This document shows, piece after piece, positions 8,262-16,907 of a stretch of DNA of 64,000 nucleotides. The position numbers and the translations under genes are program-made. Source of the stretch: Oscillospiraceae bacterium (GTDB lineage Bacteria; Bacillota; Clostridia; Oscillospirales; Oscillospiraceae). The notes beneath the pieces were generated by a model. It was not told where the DNA came from, did no database searches, and saw only the letters and a program-made list of their open reading frames with translations. Within the stretch, counting starts at the first letter, position 1; every line of letters begins with the position of its first letter. The stretch spans positions 1 to 64,000 of the forward strand of contig WRDH01000006.1 in assembly GCA_009783555.1 (NCBI GenBank), in the 5' to 3' direction.

Positions 8262-10160
8262 ATGAAAGCATTAGGTTTAGCAATTGACATAGGAACAACA
8301 ACCGTGGTGTTGCACCTTGTTGATATGGAAACAAGTGAAAAGCTTGCAACCGTAAGCAGGGTTAATGCTCAGTCGCCGTATGGCACTGATGTTACTACAC
8401 GTATCCGTTATTGTATGCAAAACGGACATGAACCCTTGACACAGCTTATCCGCGAGCAAATAACTTCGATGATAGAGGATGCGTTTTCACTCGCAAGACA
8501 GGGGGACGGTTCATCTGTCTTCTCGTCCCCCTGTGTTGAACACATCACAATTGCCGCTAACACTATCATGCAGCATCTTATTGCCGGATATTCGCCTGTT
8601 GCTATGGGTGTCACTCCGTTTACACCAATCAGCCTGTTCGGGGAGGAACTCCCGGCATGGGAAGGGCTTCCCATAGCTAAAGACTCTAAAATCTACTACA
8701 CACCTGCAATATCGGCATATGTTGGTGGGGATATAACGGCGGGACTGCTTGCCGCCGGGTTTGAAGATATATCCGACCCTGCGATATTTCTCGATATCGG
8801 TACAAACGGTGAGATTGTGCTTAAATATAATGGTATCTACTACTGCTGTGCAACAGCGGCAGGCCCTGCGTTTGAGGGTTCGGAGATAGAGTTGGGCATG
8901 GCAGCGGAAAACGGTGCTGTTGACCATGTTTGGTTGGGTGAAGAAGCAACAAGACAGGGGGACGGTTCATCTGTCTTGAAGTTGCTTTCCCTCAAAATGA
9001 GGGAAAGCAAACCCGACAGGACAGATGAACCGTCCCCCTGTCTTGCGTACTCCACAATCGGCAACACTACCCCAAAAGGCATCTGCGGCTCGGGTCTGCT
9101 CGACACTCTTGCTGTGTTGCTTGATATTGGAGAGGTTGATGAAACGGGGCGACTGCTGAGCAATGACAAATTTTGGATAGATGAGAAACTCGACATATAT
9201 ATAACAGCGGAGGATATCAGAAAACTCCAGCTGGCAAAAGCCGCAATTGCAGCGGGGATACAGGTATTGTTGCATTTTGCGGGGATTACCGAAAGTGATA
9301 TAAAGCTGCTTGTGCTTGCAGGCGGTTTTGGAAGCTACATGGATTTGCAAAGTGCCGCAAGAATAGGTCTTTTCCCGAGGTCGCTGCTCCCTGTAGCAAA
9401 ATCCTACGGAAACACCGCAGGGGAGGGTGCTGTGCTGGCTCTAACCTCGGAAGAAGCACGCGTAAAGCTTGAGAGCATACGGGAGCAATGCGAATATATA
9501 GAGTTGTCATCAATAGCGTTTTTTAACGACAGGTTTGTTGAAGAAATGTCGTTTGAAGGGTGTCAGAGGGACGGTTCTCCTGATAACATATGTGGAAACT
9601 TCACCATAGTTTGTCAAGAGAACCGTCCCCCTGACATCCCTCTTGCGCAAATCGCAAAAGAATGCGGGTTTACTCATTACACGCCGCTTGACATTTCAAC
9701 GCTGGAATTCAAGCAAGAAATACGTGATATGTGCAATCCTCAACAGTGCAACAAGTATAACAAGTCATGGTCTTGCCCTCCGGCGTGTTTATCGCTCGAA
9801 GAAATACGCATGCTTGTAAAAAACTACACAACCGGAATTCTCGTCCAAACAGTAAGTATAATTGAAGACAGCCTTGACTGGGACGGAATAATGGAGGCGG
9901 GAGCACGCCATAAGGATAATTTCGGACAAATGAAGACTATACTTAACGAAAAGCACCCATCCGTTTTTGCAATGGGTGCGGGCGAATGTAAAGTCTGTGA
10001 TGAATGTACATATCCGAACAATCCCTGCCGTTTTCCCGAGAAAATGGAGATATCAATGGAAGCCTGCGGACTGTTTGTAAGTAAGGTTTGTGCTGATAAT
10101 GACCTGAAGTACAACTACGGTTCGGAAACAATTGCTTTTACATCATGTTTTTTGATATAA
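8262..10160 (+). CDS. ASKHA-type corrinoid-activator-like ATPase joined to a DUF2284 cysteine domain
   Basis: 632 aa. The N-terminal part is an actin-like (ASKHA) ATPase of the RamA/DUF4445 type that reductively activates corrinoid proteins: LGLAIDIGTTTVVLHLVD at residues 4-21, FLDIGTNGEIVLK, ICGSGLLDTLAVLLD and LAGGFGSYMDLQSA. The usual N-terminal 2Fe-2S domain of RamA is missing. From about residue 460 comes a DUF2284 domain with clustered cysteines (MCNPQQCNKYNKSWSCPPAC, ECKVCDECTYPNNPC), likely metal- or cluster-binding. Three dispersed-repeat insertions are read through in frame: residues ~79-93 (45 bp), ~230-261 (96 bp) and ~434-458, the last exactly at the junction of the two domains. 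No corrinoid methyltransferase is nearby. Function inferred only from family. Confidence 0.75.
   Translation: MKALGLAIDIGTTTVVLHLVDMETSEKLATVSRVNAQSPYGTDVTTRIRYCMQNGHEPLTQLIREQITSMIEDAFSLARQGDGSSVFSSPCVEHITIAANTIMQHLIAGYSPVAMGVTPFTPISLFGEELPAWEGLPIAKDSKIYYTPAISAYVGGDITAGLLAAGFEDISDPAIFLDIGTNGEIVLKYNGIYYCCATAAGPAFEGSEIELGMAAENGAVDHVWLGEEATRQGDGSSVLKLLSLKMRESKPDRTDEPSPCLAYSTIGNTTPKGICGSGLLDTLAVLLDIGEVDETGRLLSNDKFWIDEKLDIYITAEDIRKLQLAKAAIAAGIQVLLHFAGITESDIKLLVLAGGFGSYMDLQSAARIGLFPRSLLPVAKSYGNTAGEGAVLALTSEEARVKLESIREQCEYIELSSIAFFNDRFVEEMSFEGCQRDGSPDNICGNFTIVCQENRPPDIPLAQIAKECGFTHYTPLDISTLEFKQEIRDMCNPQQCNKYNKSWSCPPACLSLEEIRMLVKNYTTGILVQTVSIIEDSLDWDGIMEAGARHKDNFGQMKTILNEKHPSVFAMGAGECKVCDECTYPNNPCRFPEKMEISMEACGLFVSKVCADNDLKYNYGSETIAFTSCFLI
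8494..8538. repeat. Hairpin repeat inside the ASKHA gene (45 bp, in frame)
   Basis: Copy of CAAGACAG/GGGGACGGTTCAT/CTGTCTT, then a short inverted remnant CGTCCCCCTGTGTTG. Length 45 is a multiple of three; it encodes RQGDGSSVFSSPC. Confidence 0.9.
8950..9045. repeat. Inverted pair of hairpin repeats inside the ASKHA gene (96 bp, in frame)
   Basis: The left copy encodes RQGDGSSVL and the right inverted copy encodes TDEPSPCL. Between them lies a perfect 12-bp palindrome, TTGCTTTCCCTC and its complement around AAAAT. The whole 96 bp can fold into one long nested hairpin and keeps the frame. Confidence 0.92.
9561..9636. repeat. Variant hairpin pair at the ASKHA/DUF2284 junction
   Basis: TGTCAG-AGGGACGGTTCTC-CTGATA and the inverse AGAGAACCGTCCCCCTGACA. 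The stem differs from the major form, the GGGACGGTTC loop is kept. The reading frame stays open through it. Confidence 0.85.
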
Positions 10161-10236
10161 GCAAGACAAGACAGATGAACCGTCCCCCTGTCCTGATATA
10201 AGCAAGACAAGACAGATGAACCGTCCCCCTGTCCTA
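10161..10236. repeat. Two tandem hairpin repeats between convergent genes
   Basis: A 41-base unit is present twice (10161 and 10202). The unit includes GATATAA, the stop-codon region of the upstream gene, so a tandem duplication took host sequence with it. The second copy runs into the stop codon of the GH3 gene. Confidence 0.9.
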
Positions 10237-12165
10237 GTAGCCGAAGCCATATGGAAACAGCACTGTATTGCCGTCCGCTTCATAATGCCATGTGTACGGT
10301 GTTTTGCCGATGAAGGGTTTTGCGCCGAACAAAACGTCGGCGACGCCCATGCCTTCGGTTCCGGGCAGCCATGCAGCGGCAAATCCGTCCCAGTTCCGCA
10401 ATTCATCCGCTACCAGCATCGGGCGTCCCGACAGCATAACGACTATCACCGGAATATTAAGCTTGTAAACCTCGCTTAGCACTGTTCTATCCTCCGGACG
10501 CAGATGAACGCCGTTTTCGTTGATTCCGGCATCTCCCCATGTCCATGCCGAATAACCATTACGGTCGCCAACGCCTTCGGCATACGGCGATTCGCCGATT
10601 ACCACAATCGCAACATCAAAGCTGCCATTTGTCTTTCCGTCGGCAATATATGTTATCCCACTGTGATAACCCATAAACCCTTCAAGCAGAGTTGTTCCCG
10701 GCGTAATATCACCATGCGCTCCCTGCCAGTGAATCGTCCAACCGCCGCACTGCATCCCTATATCCGACGCGCCTTGACCCGCGACCAGAATGCTGTCGAA
10801 TGACGGCAGCTTGCCGATGATATCATTTTCATTCTTCAACAGCGTTACCGAAGCGGCAACGGCTTCGCGCGCCAGAGCACGATGCTCTGCATTACCTAAA
10901 TCTGCAGGGATGGAAAAATACGGATCCTCAAACAACCCGATCTTCTGCTTGACACGCAGAATGCGCAGTACCGCATCGTCAATGCGCTCAATAGAAACGG
11001 TACCCTCTTCGACCAGCTCCTTTAACAAACGCTGATACTCAATCATTCTACCGCGACTGTCGTTACCGAACATCAGCATGTCGTTACCTGCGTTGATAGT
11101 GTTTGCGACCTGCTCTTTATAGTTGCTGCCCGAAACTTGAGTATCACCATCCCAGTCGGTAATAAGAAAACCCTCAAAGCCCAGCTCACCTTTTAGAATA
11201 TCTGTGATAAGATACCTGTGCTCATGCATTTTTACCCCATTTATACTGTTAAACGATGGCATTAGTGTCAAAGCCCCGTCTTCTATTGCCTTGATATATG
11301 GCATTAACAGAGGTTTTATTTCTTCATCGAGGTTATCCATTACAGTATTACCTTGATTCTCACCGTTGACAGTCTGACCCTCGGCTATGTAATGCTTTAT
11401 GCAAGCAGCCACGCGTCCGCTGCTCTGCAGTCCGCGCACGACCGCGGAACCCATTGCCGTCACAAGTTCAACATCCTCGCCGAAACACTCGTAAGTGCGT
11501 CCCCACCTGACATCTTCAGCAATACCCAAGACAGGCGCGAATGTCCACTGTATGCCTGTCATAAGCATTTCCGCGGATGTTATCATGCCGATCTCCACGG
11601 CTAGACGCATACCTAAATCAATATCACCCGCACCGATTGCACCAAGCCCTACATTGTGCGGAAAGATAGTCGCACCGATAACATTGCTATGCCCGTGGAC
11701 TGCATCGATGCCGTAAATCAGCGGTATACCGAGGCGGGTGCTTTTCGATTCGCGCATATAACCGTCAACCATTGATATCCAGGCTTCAGGAGTATTCGTG
11801 GACGGAACAGCTCCACCACCGCTCAGCAACGAGCCGAGATTATACGTTCTAATGTCACCTGCTTGAAGCCCGCGAATGTCAATCTGCGTCATTTGACCGA
11901 TTTTTTCCTCAAGCGTCATTATATCAAGCAACTCCTCAGGGCTGAGCAGTATCCTGACATCCTCCGGCTCCGACGGCTGCAAAAACGGAGGCAGCTCCCC
12001 CGGCTGTCTGGATGTACCGGCGTCGCCACCGCCGTTGTCATTGCCGCCGTTATCGTCAACACCTCCGCCTGGGTACGTAGGAATGTCCCCATCCGTATTT
12101 GTACAGGCGGATAAAGTTAGAATTAATATGAGAAATACAGCGATTATTGATAAATATTTTTTCAT
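10234..12165 (-). CDS. GH3 beta-glucosidase / exo-beta-glucanase lipoprotein
   Basis: 643 aa. The signal peptide ends in lipobox LSAC with Cys21 as lipid anchor, so the enzyme should sit on the outer face of the membrane. A Gly/Asn/Asp-rich linker leads to ELPPFL (57-62), shared with the two neighbouring glycosidases. GH3 N-terminal barrel: YGIDAVHGHSNVIG near 151-164, KHY at 257-259 and the nucleophile Asp337 in LITDWDG. The GH3 C-terminal domain contains GASDIGMQCGGWTIHWQG, very like barley exo-glucanase ExoI. It ends at FPYGFGY, a normal short ending. Last gene of the glucan block, eight bases after the GH30 gene. It would release glucose from beta-glucan oligosaccharides; linkage preference is inferred from context. 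Confidence 0.9.
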   Translation of the reverse strand: MKKYLSIIAVFLILILTLSACTNTDGDIPTYPGGGVDDNGGNDNGGGDAGTSRQPGELPPFLQPSEPEDVRILLSPEELLDIMTLEEKIGQMTQIDIRGLQAGDIRTYNLGSLLSGGGAVPSTNTPEAWISMVDGYMRESKSTRLGIPLIYGIDAVHGHSNVIGATIFPHNVGLGAIGAGDIDLGMRLAVEIGMITSAEMLMTGIQWTFAPVLGIAEDVRWGRTYECFGEDVELVTAMGSAVVRGLQSSGRVAACIKHYIAEGQTVNGENQGNTVMDNLDEEIKPLLMPYIKAIEDGALTLMPSFNSINGVKMHEHRYLITDILKGELGFEGFLITDWDGDTQVSGSNYKEQVANTINAGNDMLMFGNDSRGRMIEYQRLLKELVEEGTVSIERIDDAVLRILRVKQKIGLFEDPYFSIPADLGNAEHRALAREAVAASVTLLKNENDIIGKLPSFDSILVAGQGASDIGMQCGGWTIHWQGAHGDITPGTTLLEGFMGYHSGITYIADGKTNGSFDVAIVVIGESPYAEGVGDRNGYSAWTWGDAGINENGVHLRPEDRTVLSEVYKLNIPVIVVMLSGRPMLVADELRNWDGFAAAWLPGTEGMGVADVLFGAKPFIGKTPYTWHYEADGNTVLFPYGFGY

Positions 12166-12173
12166 GCTTCCCC

Positions 12174-13763
12174 CTAAGACAAATCAATCACAACAGTAAC
12201 AACGCTCTTTGCTTCCGCGTTATAATAAAACGAAAAATCACCTACATCAAAGCGAATCACCCGGTTGCCGGGAGCATCGTTTAGTGCGACTATTACCAGA
12301 GAGCCATCTTCGTTCAGACATGCGGTCGCAAAAACCGATGAACCGTTGATTTCCGACCCGACACGAACTGAACCGGGGCGGATATACTTCGAGAAGTGAG
12401 CCAGCGCATAGTAGTCGAGGTTATATGTCAATTCCTTTGTTTGCTGATTAATCATCACAACACCCCGGCATGTGCTGTTGCCGAAGCCGGGGACAACGGG
12501 GCCGTTGTTCTCGTCAAGTGCCATGTTCCACAGTACCACCGAACGCGAGTGGTTGTTGAGCACCCCGATGCTGACCCAAATATTGCCGAAAAAAGCAGCG
12601 TCAAAAGGCGGAACCCATTCACCGCCCGATGCCTCGGTAAAGTGAACCTCGGTATCAGGGAACTGCTTGAGAACCTTGGTCTGCGCATCGGGAGAACCAC
12701 CGTAGACATGCCATGCCACACCATCGACATACTCACCCGCATGCCTGAGTACATACTCGGGATAGTCCGTGACATCCCAATTATGGTCATAGCACCACAG
12801 CTTAACATCCGGGAAAAACTCGCGTAATTTCGGACCGAGACTTTGATTGATAAAATTAACCTGCGCTTCTCTGGACATACTATTGCCCGGATAATGATGC
12901 GGTACATATAAGGGTTCGTTTTGCGGTGTTATACCATAAAACTCGATACCCTCCTTGCGGTATTCCTCTAAAAAGCGAATAAAATAATCGCCGTAAACAT
13001 CATAACAGTCATGCCTTAAATGACCGCCGATCATGCTGCGCGTTGATTTCATCCAGGCGGGCGGACTCCATGGAGATGCTACGAGCTTTAAATCAGGATT
13101 CAATTTGAGTGCCTGCTTGACCAACGGGATGATATCTTCGCGGTCGTGGTCAATCGAAAAATTCTCGAGGTCAAAGTCTGTTTCACCATCGGGAATGTCG
13201 TTATAGCTATAAATAAACCGCGCAAAGTCCGACGCTCCCATCGGATTGCGCACGAACGACAGCCCTATACCGTCAATAGGGTGAAACAGCTTAACCATTA
13301 AATCGTCACGGACATCACCGGGCAATACCTGATTGATAAGATAAGCCGACGAATCGGTAAACGAAGCTCCAAACCCGTCTATCGGTTGAAACCACTTGTC
13401 GGGATCGATGGTAATCACGGTTGTTATTGCTGCATTGCCGTCCCGGTCACCGGATACAATGTTGCCCTGCTCGCTGATATCCTGTGAAACCCACATGTAA
13501 TCGGCACTTCTTGTGACATATATTGAACGAAGAACAGCATTATTAAACTTGAAATTATTCGTTGTAAACAAAACAACCTCTTCCTCATTACCCTGTGTCA
13601 TAAACGGCGGCAGTTCTCTGCCTGTGTCTCTAACGTCGCTGATGTCTCTGTCATCACCGCTGCTATCGCCGCCGCTATCGTCAGGAGGCAGATTTCCGGT
13701 ACCTGTACATGCTACAATAAACATCACTGATATTAACATTGCAAAAATCCGCTTCAACGCCAC
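12174..13763 (-). CDS. GH30 beta-glucanase/glucosylceramidase-like lipoprotein
   Basis: 529 aa from a GTG start with AAGGGCG upstream. Lipobox IVAC with Cys19, an Asp/Ser/Gly-rich linker, then ELPPFM at 50-55. GH30 (clan A) catalytic domain from about residue 115: IDGFGASFTDSSAYLI, the SPWSPPAWMKS segment at 230-240, acid/base Glu283 in TPQNEPL and nucleophile Glu377 in HFTEASGG. A short beta-sandwich part ends the protein. In this company (GH16 laminarinase, GH3) the likely role is cleavage of beta-1,6 or beta-1,3 branches of glucans; GH30 also contains glucosylceramidases and xylanases. Co-transcribed with the flanking genes. Confidence 0.87.
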   Translation of the reverse strand: MALKRIFAMLISVMFIVACTGTGNLPPDDSGGDSSGDDRDISDVRDTGRELPPFMTQGNEEEVVLFTTNNFKFNNAVLRSIYVTRSADYMWVSQDISEQGNIVSGDRDGNAAITTVITIDPDKWFQPIDGFGASFTDSSAYLINQVLPGDVRDDLMVKLFHPIDGIGLSFVRNPMGASDFARFIYSYNDIPDGETDFDLENFSIDHDREDIIPLVKQALKLNPDLKLVASPWSPPAWMKSTRSMIGGHLRHDCYDVYGDYFIRFLEEYRKEGIEFYGITPQNEPLYVPHHYPGNSMSREAQVNFINQSLGPKLREFFPDVKLWCYDHNWDVTDYPEYVLRHAGEYVDGVAWHVYGGSPDAQTKVLKQFPDTEVHFTEASGGEWVPPFDAAFFGNIWVSIGVLNNHSRSVVLWNMALDENNGPVVPGFGNSTCRGVVMINQQTKELTYNLDYYALAHFSKYIRPGSVRVGSEINGSSVFATACLNEDGSLVIVALNDAPGNRVIRFDVGDFSFYYNAEAKSVVTVVIDLS

Positions 13764-13810
13764 AAATCGCCCTTCCGCATTGTTTGAAATCTGCTAACCA
13801 AAACCATACC

Positions 13811-14821
13811 CTATCCCGCGATAAGTGCGTTAATTTCAGGCGACTGATAAACACGCACATAATCAATCTCCATTCTCACAGGTAAAGCATCGTCATCTAC
13901 GCCGCGAGAGCCGCCCCAATCACCGCCCCACGCAATATTCATCAGCAGATGAAACCGTTTGTCGAACGGCCATTCCTCAAAGGTTACGCGATTAGAATAA
14001 TTCGTCGGGTCGTAGGTATAGACTAAATCATCATCAAAGAAAAAGTGTATACGATCCGGTAGCCATTCAATCGAGTATATATGAAACTCCTCGGTTGCAG
14101 TCGGTATATGCCTCGGACCGCTGCCCTTATTGGTTCCGATTGAGTGGTGAAACGCTAGAGTGTGAATAGACGCGTGAACATTATTGAGATCGAAGCCCAC
14201 ATGCTCCATGATGTCAATCTCGCCGCTGTCGGGCCATGTATTATTATATTCCCAGTCAGTCGGAAGCATCCAAATCGCAGGCCATGAACCAAGCCCTGCA
14301 GGCAACTTGGCTCTGACTTCTACTCTGCCGTAAAGCCAATCACCCTTATCCTTCGATATCACACGCGCCGAGGTAACATTTCTGCCGCCTCTTTCTTCCC
14401 CGTCCGGAGTCATTCGCGCTTCAATAATCAGTTTTTCTCCGTCAACCCAAGCGTTACCGTCATCGGTATAAAATTGCAGTTCGTTGTTACCCCAGCCATG
14501 ACCGCCGACATCGTAGCCCCATTTATCGGGATCGGGTAACCCTTCGTAATCAAACTCGTCGCTCCAAACCAATTCGTAAGTTAAGCTTTCATAGTCGTAC
14601 ATAAAACCTACCGCCTTTTCTTCTAATATTTCAGTTGGCCGGGGTGTCGGGGGATTCGCCAAAAACGGCGGCAACTCCCTCGGCTCATTTATTTCTTCAG
14701 GTTCGGCGTCAGAGATATCAGGGACATCAATGACATCAGGGATATCAGATGCAGGGGAACAGGCTGTAAGCAAGCTTAAAGCAATCATAAGTGTTACTAT
14801 AATAAAAACTATTCTTTTCAT
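13811..14821 (-). CDS. GH16 endo-beta-1,3-glucanase (laminarinase-like) lipoprotein
   Basis: 336 aa. Lipobox LTAC with Cys21; an acidic linker with ELPPFL at 49-54; GH16 jelly-roll domain from about residue 80. It begins with LVWSDEFDYEG and WGNNELQFYT, has SWPAIWMLP, and carries the catalytic signature GEIDIMEHVG with nucleophile Glu201, Asp203 and acid/base Glu206. The extra residue in EIDIME is the beta-bulge form found in laminarinases rather than lichenases. It ends with EIDYVRVYQ, the usual last strand. Likely the endo-acting, outward-facing enzyme that cuts beta-1,3-glucan into oligosaccharides for the transporters encoded upstream. Confidence 0.92.
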   Translation of the reverse strand: MKRIVFIIVTLMIALSLLTACSPASDIPDVIDVPDISDAEPEEINEPRELPPFLANPPTPRPTEILEEKAVGFMYDYESLTYELVWSDEFDYEGLPDPDKWGYDVGGHGWGNNELQFYTDDGNAWVDGEKLIIEARMTPDGEERGGRNVTSARVISKDKGDWLYGRVEVRAKLPAGLGSWPAIWMLPTDWEYNNTWPDSGEIDIMEHVGFDLNNVHASIHTLAFHHSIGTNKGSGPRHIPTATEEFHIYSIEWLPDRIHFFFDDDLVYTYDPTNYSNRVTFEEWPFDKRFHLLMNIAWGGDWGGSRGVDDDALPVRMEIDYVRVYQSPEINALIAG

Positions 14822-14840
14822 TCTTGTGATTATCCTTTTC

Positions 14841-15776
14841 CTACTCTCCCGTGATACCGGCGTTTTCTATTCCTCTAATAAACTGCCGCTGCACAAACAG
14901 GTACAGTATCAAGAGCGGCATTATAGCAATCAACGTTCCTGACATCCTAAAGGCTTCGTTTAGCCGGAATTCGGGGCTTACCGCAGCTCCCGAGGTTTGA
15001 CCGTAGCTTGCAAACAGATTGTCAAAGGCGGCAAGCCGTCCGGGCATCAGCGGAAGATTGTCGCGCAGGAAGGTTGCTGTTAAGAAGCTTTCGTTCCAGT
15101 TCCACACGAAGGAGAAGAGGAAAATAACCAAAATCGGGGAGATGCTTAGCCGCAAAATGATATGTACAAAAATCTGAAACGGGCTGGCACCATCAATTGC
15201 CGCCGCTTCGTCAAGCGAGCGCGGTATCATACGCGTAAAGTTGTAGCTTATAAGAATTAAAATCGCCGAATATATACCCTGCCCCGAAAGTGTCATTAAA
15301 ATCTGCGGTATAGGTGTGCCGATCATTTGAGTACCGACAGCTTCCTGCAAATTGACGAACATCATCATTCGCGGAATGATAACAACGGGCGCCGGGATAA
15401 TAAACGAAAGCAGCACCATTATAAAAAAGAACCTTTTGCCCGGAAACTCAAAGCGTGCAAACGCGAAGCCCGTCATAGCCGAGACAACGGTTTGACAAAT
15501 GGCAAGAACCGATGAAAACCAGAGTGAGCCGATAAGTGTTCTTTCCAAATCGAGCGTGAGAATAGCTACTCTCAGGTTGCTAAACGATGCCCCGCGAGGT
15601 ATCCATGTGACAGAAGGGTCCATAATATCACGCGAACTCATCAGTGAGAGAGAAATCATTCGCATAAAAGGATATATAAACTGATAGCTGACAAGAATCA
15701 GAATAACATAAATCACTATTTTTGTCAGATGTCCTTTTTTTATCCAATTAAGGGTATGCTCAGAAATCTGCTTCAT
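14841..15776 (-). CDS. Carbohydrate ABC transporter permease (MalG type)
   Basis: 311 aa if started at ATG 15776 (MKQISEHTLNWIKKGH). The open frame continues to 15860, but that part is a repeated stretch also found before the next permease. Six transmembrane helices; the inner-membrane component loop EAAAIDGASPFQIFVHIILR is the EAA motif that contacts the ATPase. Ends with a WNWNESFLTA segment typical of the CUT1 MalG branch. Pairs with the permease at 15894-16808. No ATPase is encoded in this block, so a shared MsmK-type ATPase elsewhere is likely. Confidence 0.87.
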   Translation of the reverse strand: MKQISEHTLNWIKKGHLTKIVIYVILILVSYQFIYPFMRMISLSLMSSRDIMDPSVTWIPRGASFSNLRVAILTLDLERTLIGSLWFSSVLAICQTVVSAMTGFAFARFEFPGKRFFFIMVLLSFIIPAPVVIIPRMMMFVNLQEAVGTQMIGTPIPQILMTLSGQGIYSAILILISYNFTRMIPRSLDEAAAIDGASPFQIFVHIILRLSISPILVIFLFSFVWNWNESFLTATFLRDNLPLMPGRLAAFDNLFASYGQTSGAAVSPEFRLNEAFRMSGTLIAIMPLLILYLFVQRQFIRGIENAGITGE

Positions 15777-15784
15777 CTTATTAA

Positions 15785-15875
15785 CCATGCCTTTCAATGA
15801 GCCAATATAGTTGGTTTTGCACAAACGCAGTAAAGTGCCTTCCATTTCTGCATTCTGCATTCTGCATTATTATTT
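15785..15875. repeat. About 90-bp repeat before the permease gene, copy A
   Basis: ACCATGCCTTTCAATGAGCC, then ATAGTTGGTTTTGCACAAA and TTTCTGCATTCTGCATT on the plus strand. A similar copy lies at 16817-16893 before the other permease. Both reach into the 5' end of the coding frame, making the true starts uncertain. Confidence 0.7.
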
Positions 15876-15893
15876 ATCATATTCAAACTTAGG

Positions 15894-16808
15894 TCACTTC
15901 CTTTCCAGCCTTTTTTGCTCCTTAGCCGGTGTATCCTTTGGATTTTTAAGCAGCAAGAACGCTATGCCGATCAACAAAAGGATACCGAAGCTGTAAATCC
16001 ATGCAAATGCGGATGCAAGCCCAAGACCGCCCGCAGTATAGATGATGGCGTTTTGTATCATGTCGGCAACCGGATTAATCGAGAACAGGCTTAGCTGAAC
16101 CACTGTAAAAATCGTTACCAAAAGAAAAATCGGACGCAAAATAGGAATTGTTATTTTCCACAAAATCTGCCACGATGTTGCCGAGTCGATGGTTGCCGCC
16201 TCGATAATGCTAACGTTAATCTTTTGCAGTCCGTTGATGAAAAGGATTATCGGTATACCCGTAAACCACAGTACCATCGAGAAGTTAAGAAACAGATTAT
16301 AAAGAGCTTCTGCAAGCCAGGGGGAATAGTTCCAAACCATCATAAAGATGAAGATGTCCTCAAGCCCCTCCAGTGAAGCGGCTCCCGAGTCCATAATCTG
16401 GCTCATGACAGGACCGCTCATAACGATAACAGGCAGGAAAAATAACGTCCGGAGGAGCGAACGCCCCTTCATCGGCCGGTTGAGCAGCAGCGCGAGGATA
16501 AATGAAATGATGACAATGGTTGGCGCATAGGTAAGCTCCATGATAAAAAAGCTGATAAGATTAGGCACAAACTCGGGATTGCGTAAAAAAGCGATAACAT
16601 AATTATTGATACCGGTGAAGACGAGATCATATCCCAATATGGATTTACCGACCTCGAAAAACGAGAGATATATTGTATATATAAAGGGGTATGCAGTGAA
16701 AACAAAAAACCCGATAATCCACGGCAGCATGAAAGTATAGCCCGTCAAAGCCTGACGGCGGCTGATGGCTTTTCCGTTGTTTGTTTTACTTTTATACATC
16801 ATTTTCAT
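15894..16808 (-). CDS. Carbohydrate ABC transporter permease (MalF type)
   Basis: 304 aa from ATG 16808 (MKMMYKSKTNNGKAIS), with GAAAGG 12-13 bases upstream; the frame is open to 16898 through repeat copy B. Membrane segments include YTFMLPWIIGFFVFTAYPFI at the N-terminus, typical of MalF-branch permeases, and an EAA loop EAATIDSATSWQILWKITIP. First member of the permease pair just upstream of the GH16 gene. CUT1-family importer component for glucan-derived oligosaccharides (inferred from neighbours). Confidence 0.87.
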   Translation of the reverse strand: MKMMYKSKTNNGKAISRRQALTGYTFMLPWIIGFFVFTAYPFIYTIYLSFFEVGKSILGYDLVFTGINNYVIAFLRNPEFVPNLISFFIMELTYAPTIVIISFILALLLNRPMKGRSLLRTLFFLPVIVMSGPVMSQIMDSGAASLEGLEDIFIFMMVWNYSPWLAEALYNLFLNFSMVLWFTGIPIILFINGLQKINVSIIEAATIDSATSWQILWKITIPILRPIFLLVTIFTVVQLSLFSINPVADMIQNAIIYTAGGLGLASAFAWIYSFGILLLIGIAFLLLKNPKDTPAKEQKRLERK

Positions 16809-16816
16809 TACGATAA

Positions 16817-16893
16817 CCATGCCTTTCAAAGAGCAACATAGTTGGCTTTGCACAAAACGCAATAGAAGATTTTTTATTTCTGCATTCTGCATT
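16817..16893. repeat. About 90-bp repeat before the permease gene, copy B
   Basis: ACCATGCCTTTCAAAGAGCA, then ATAGTTGGCTTTGCACAAAA and TTTCTGCATTCTGCATT; close to copy A at 15785-15875. Small differences show the copies have diverged. Confidence 0.7.
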
Positions 16894-16907
16894 ATCATTT
16901 TTCATTT

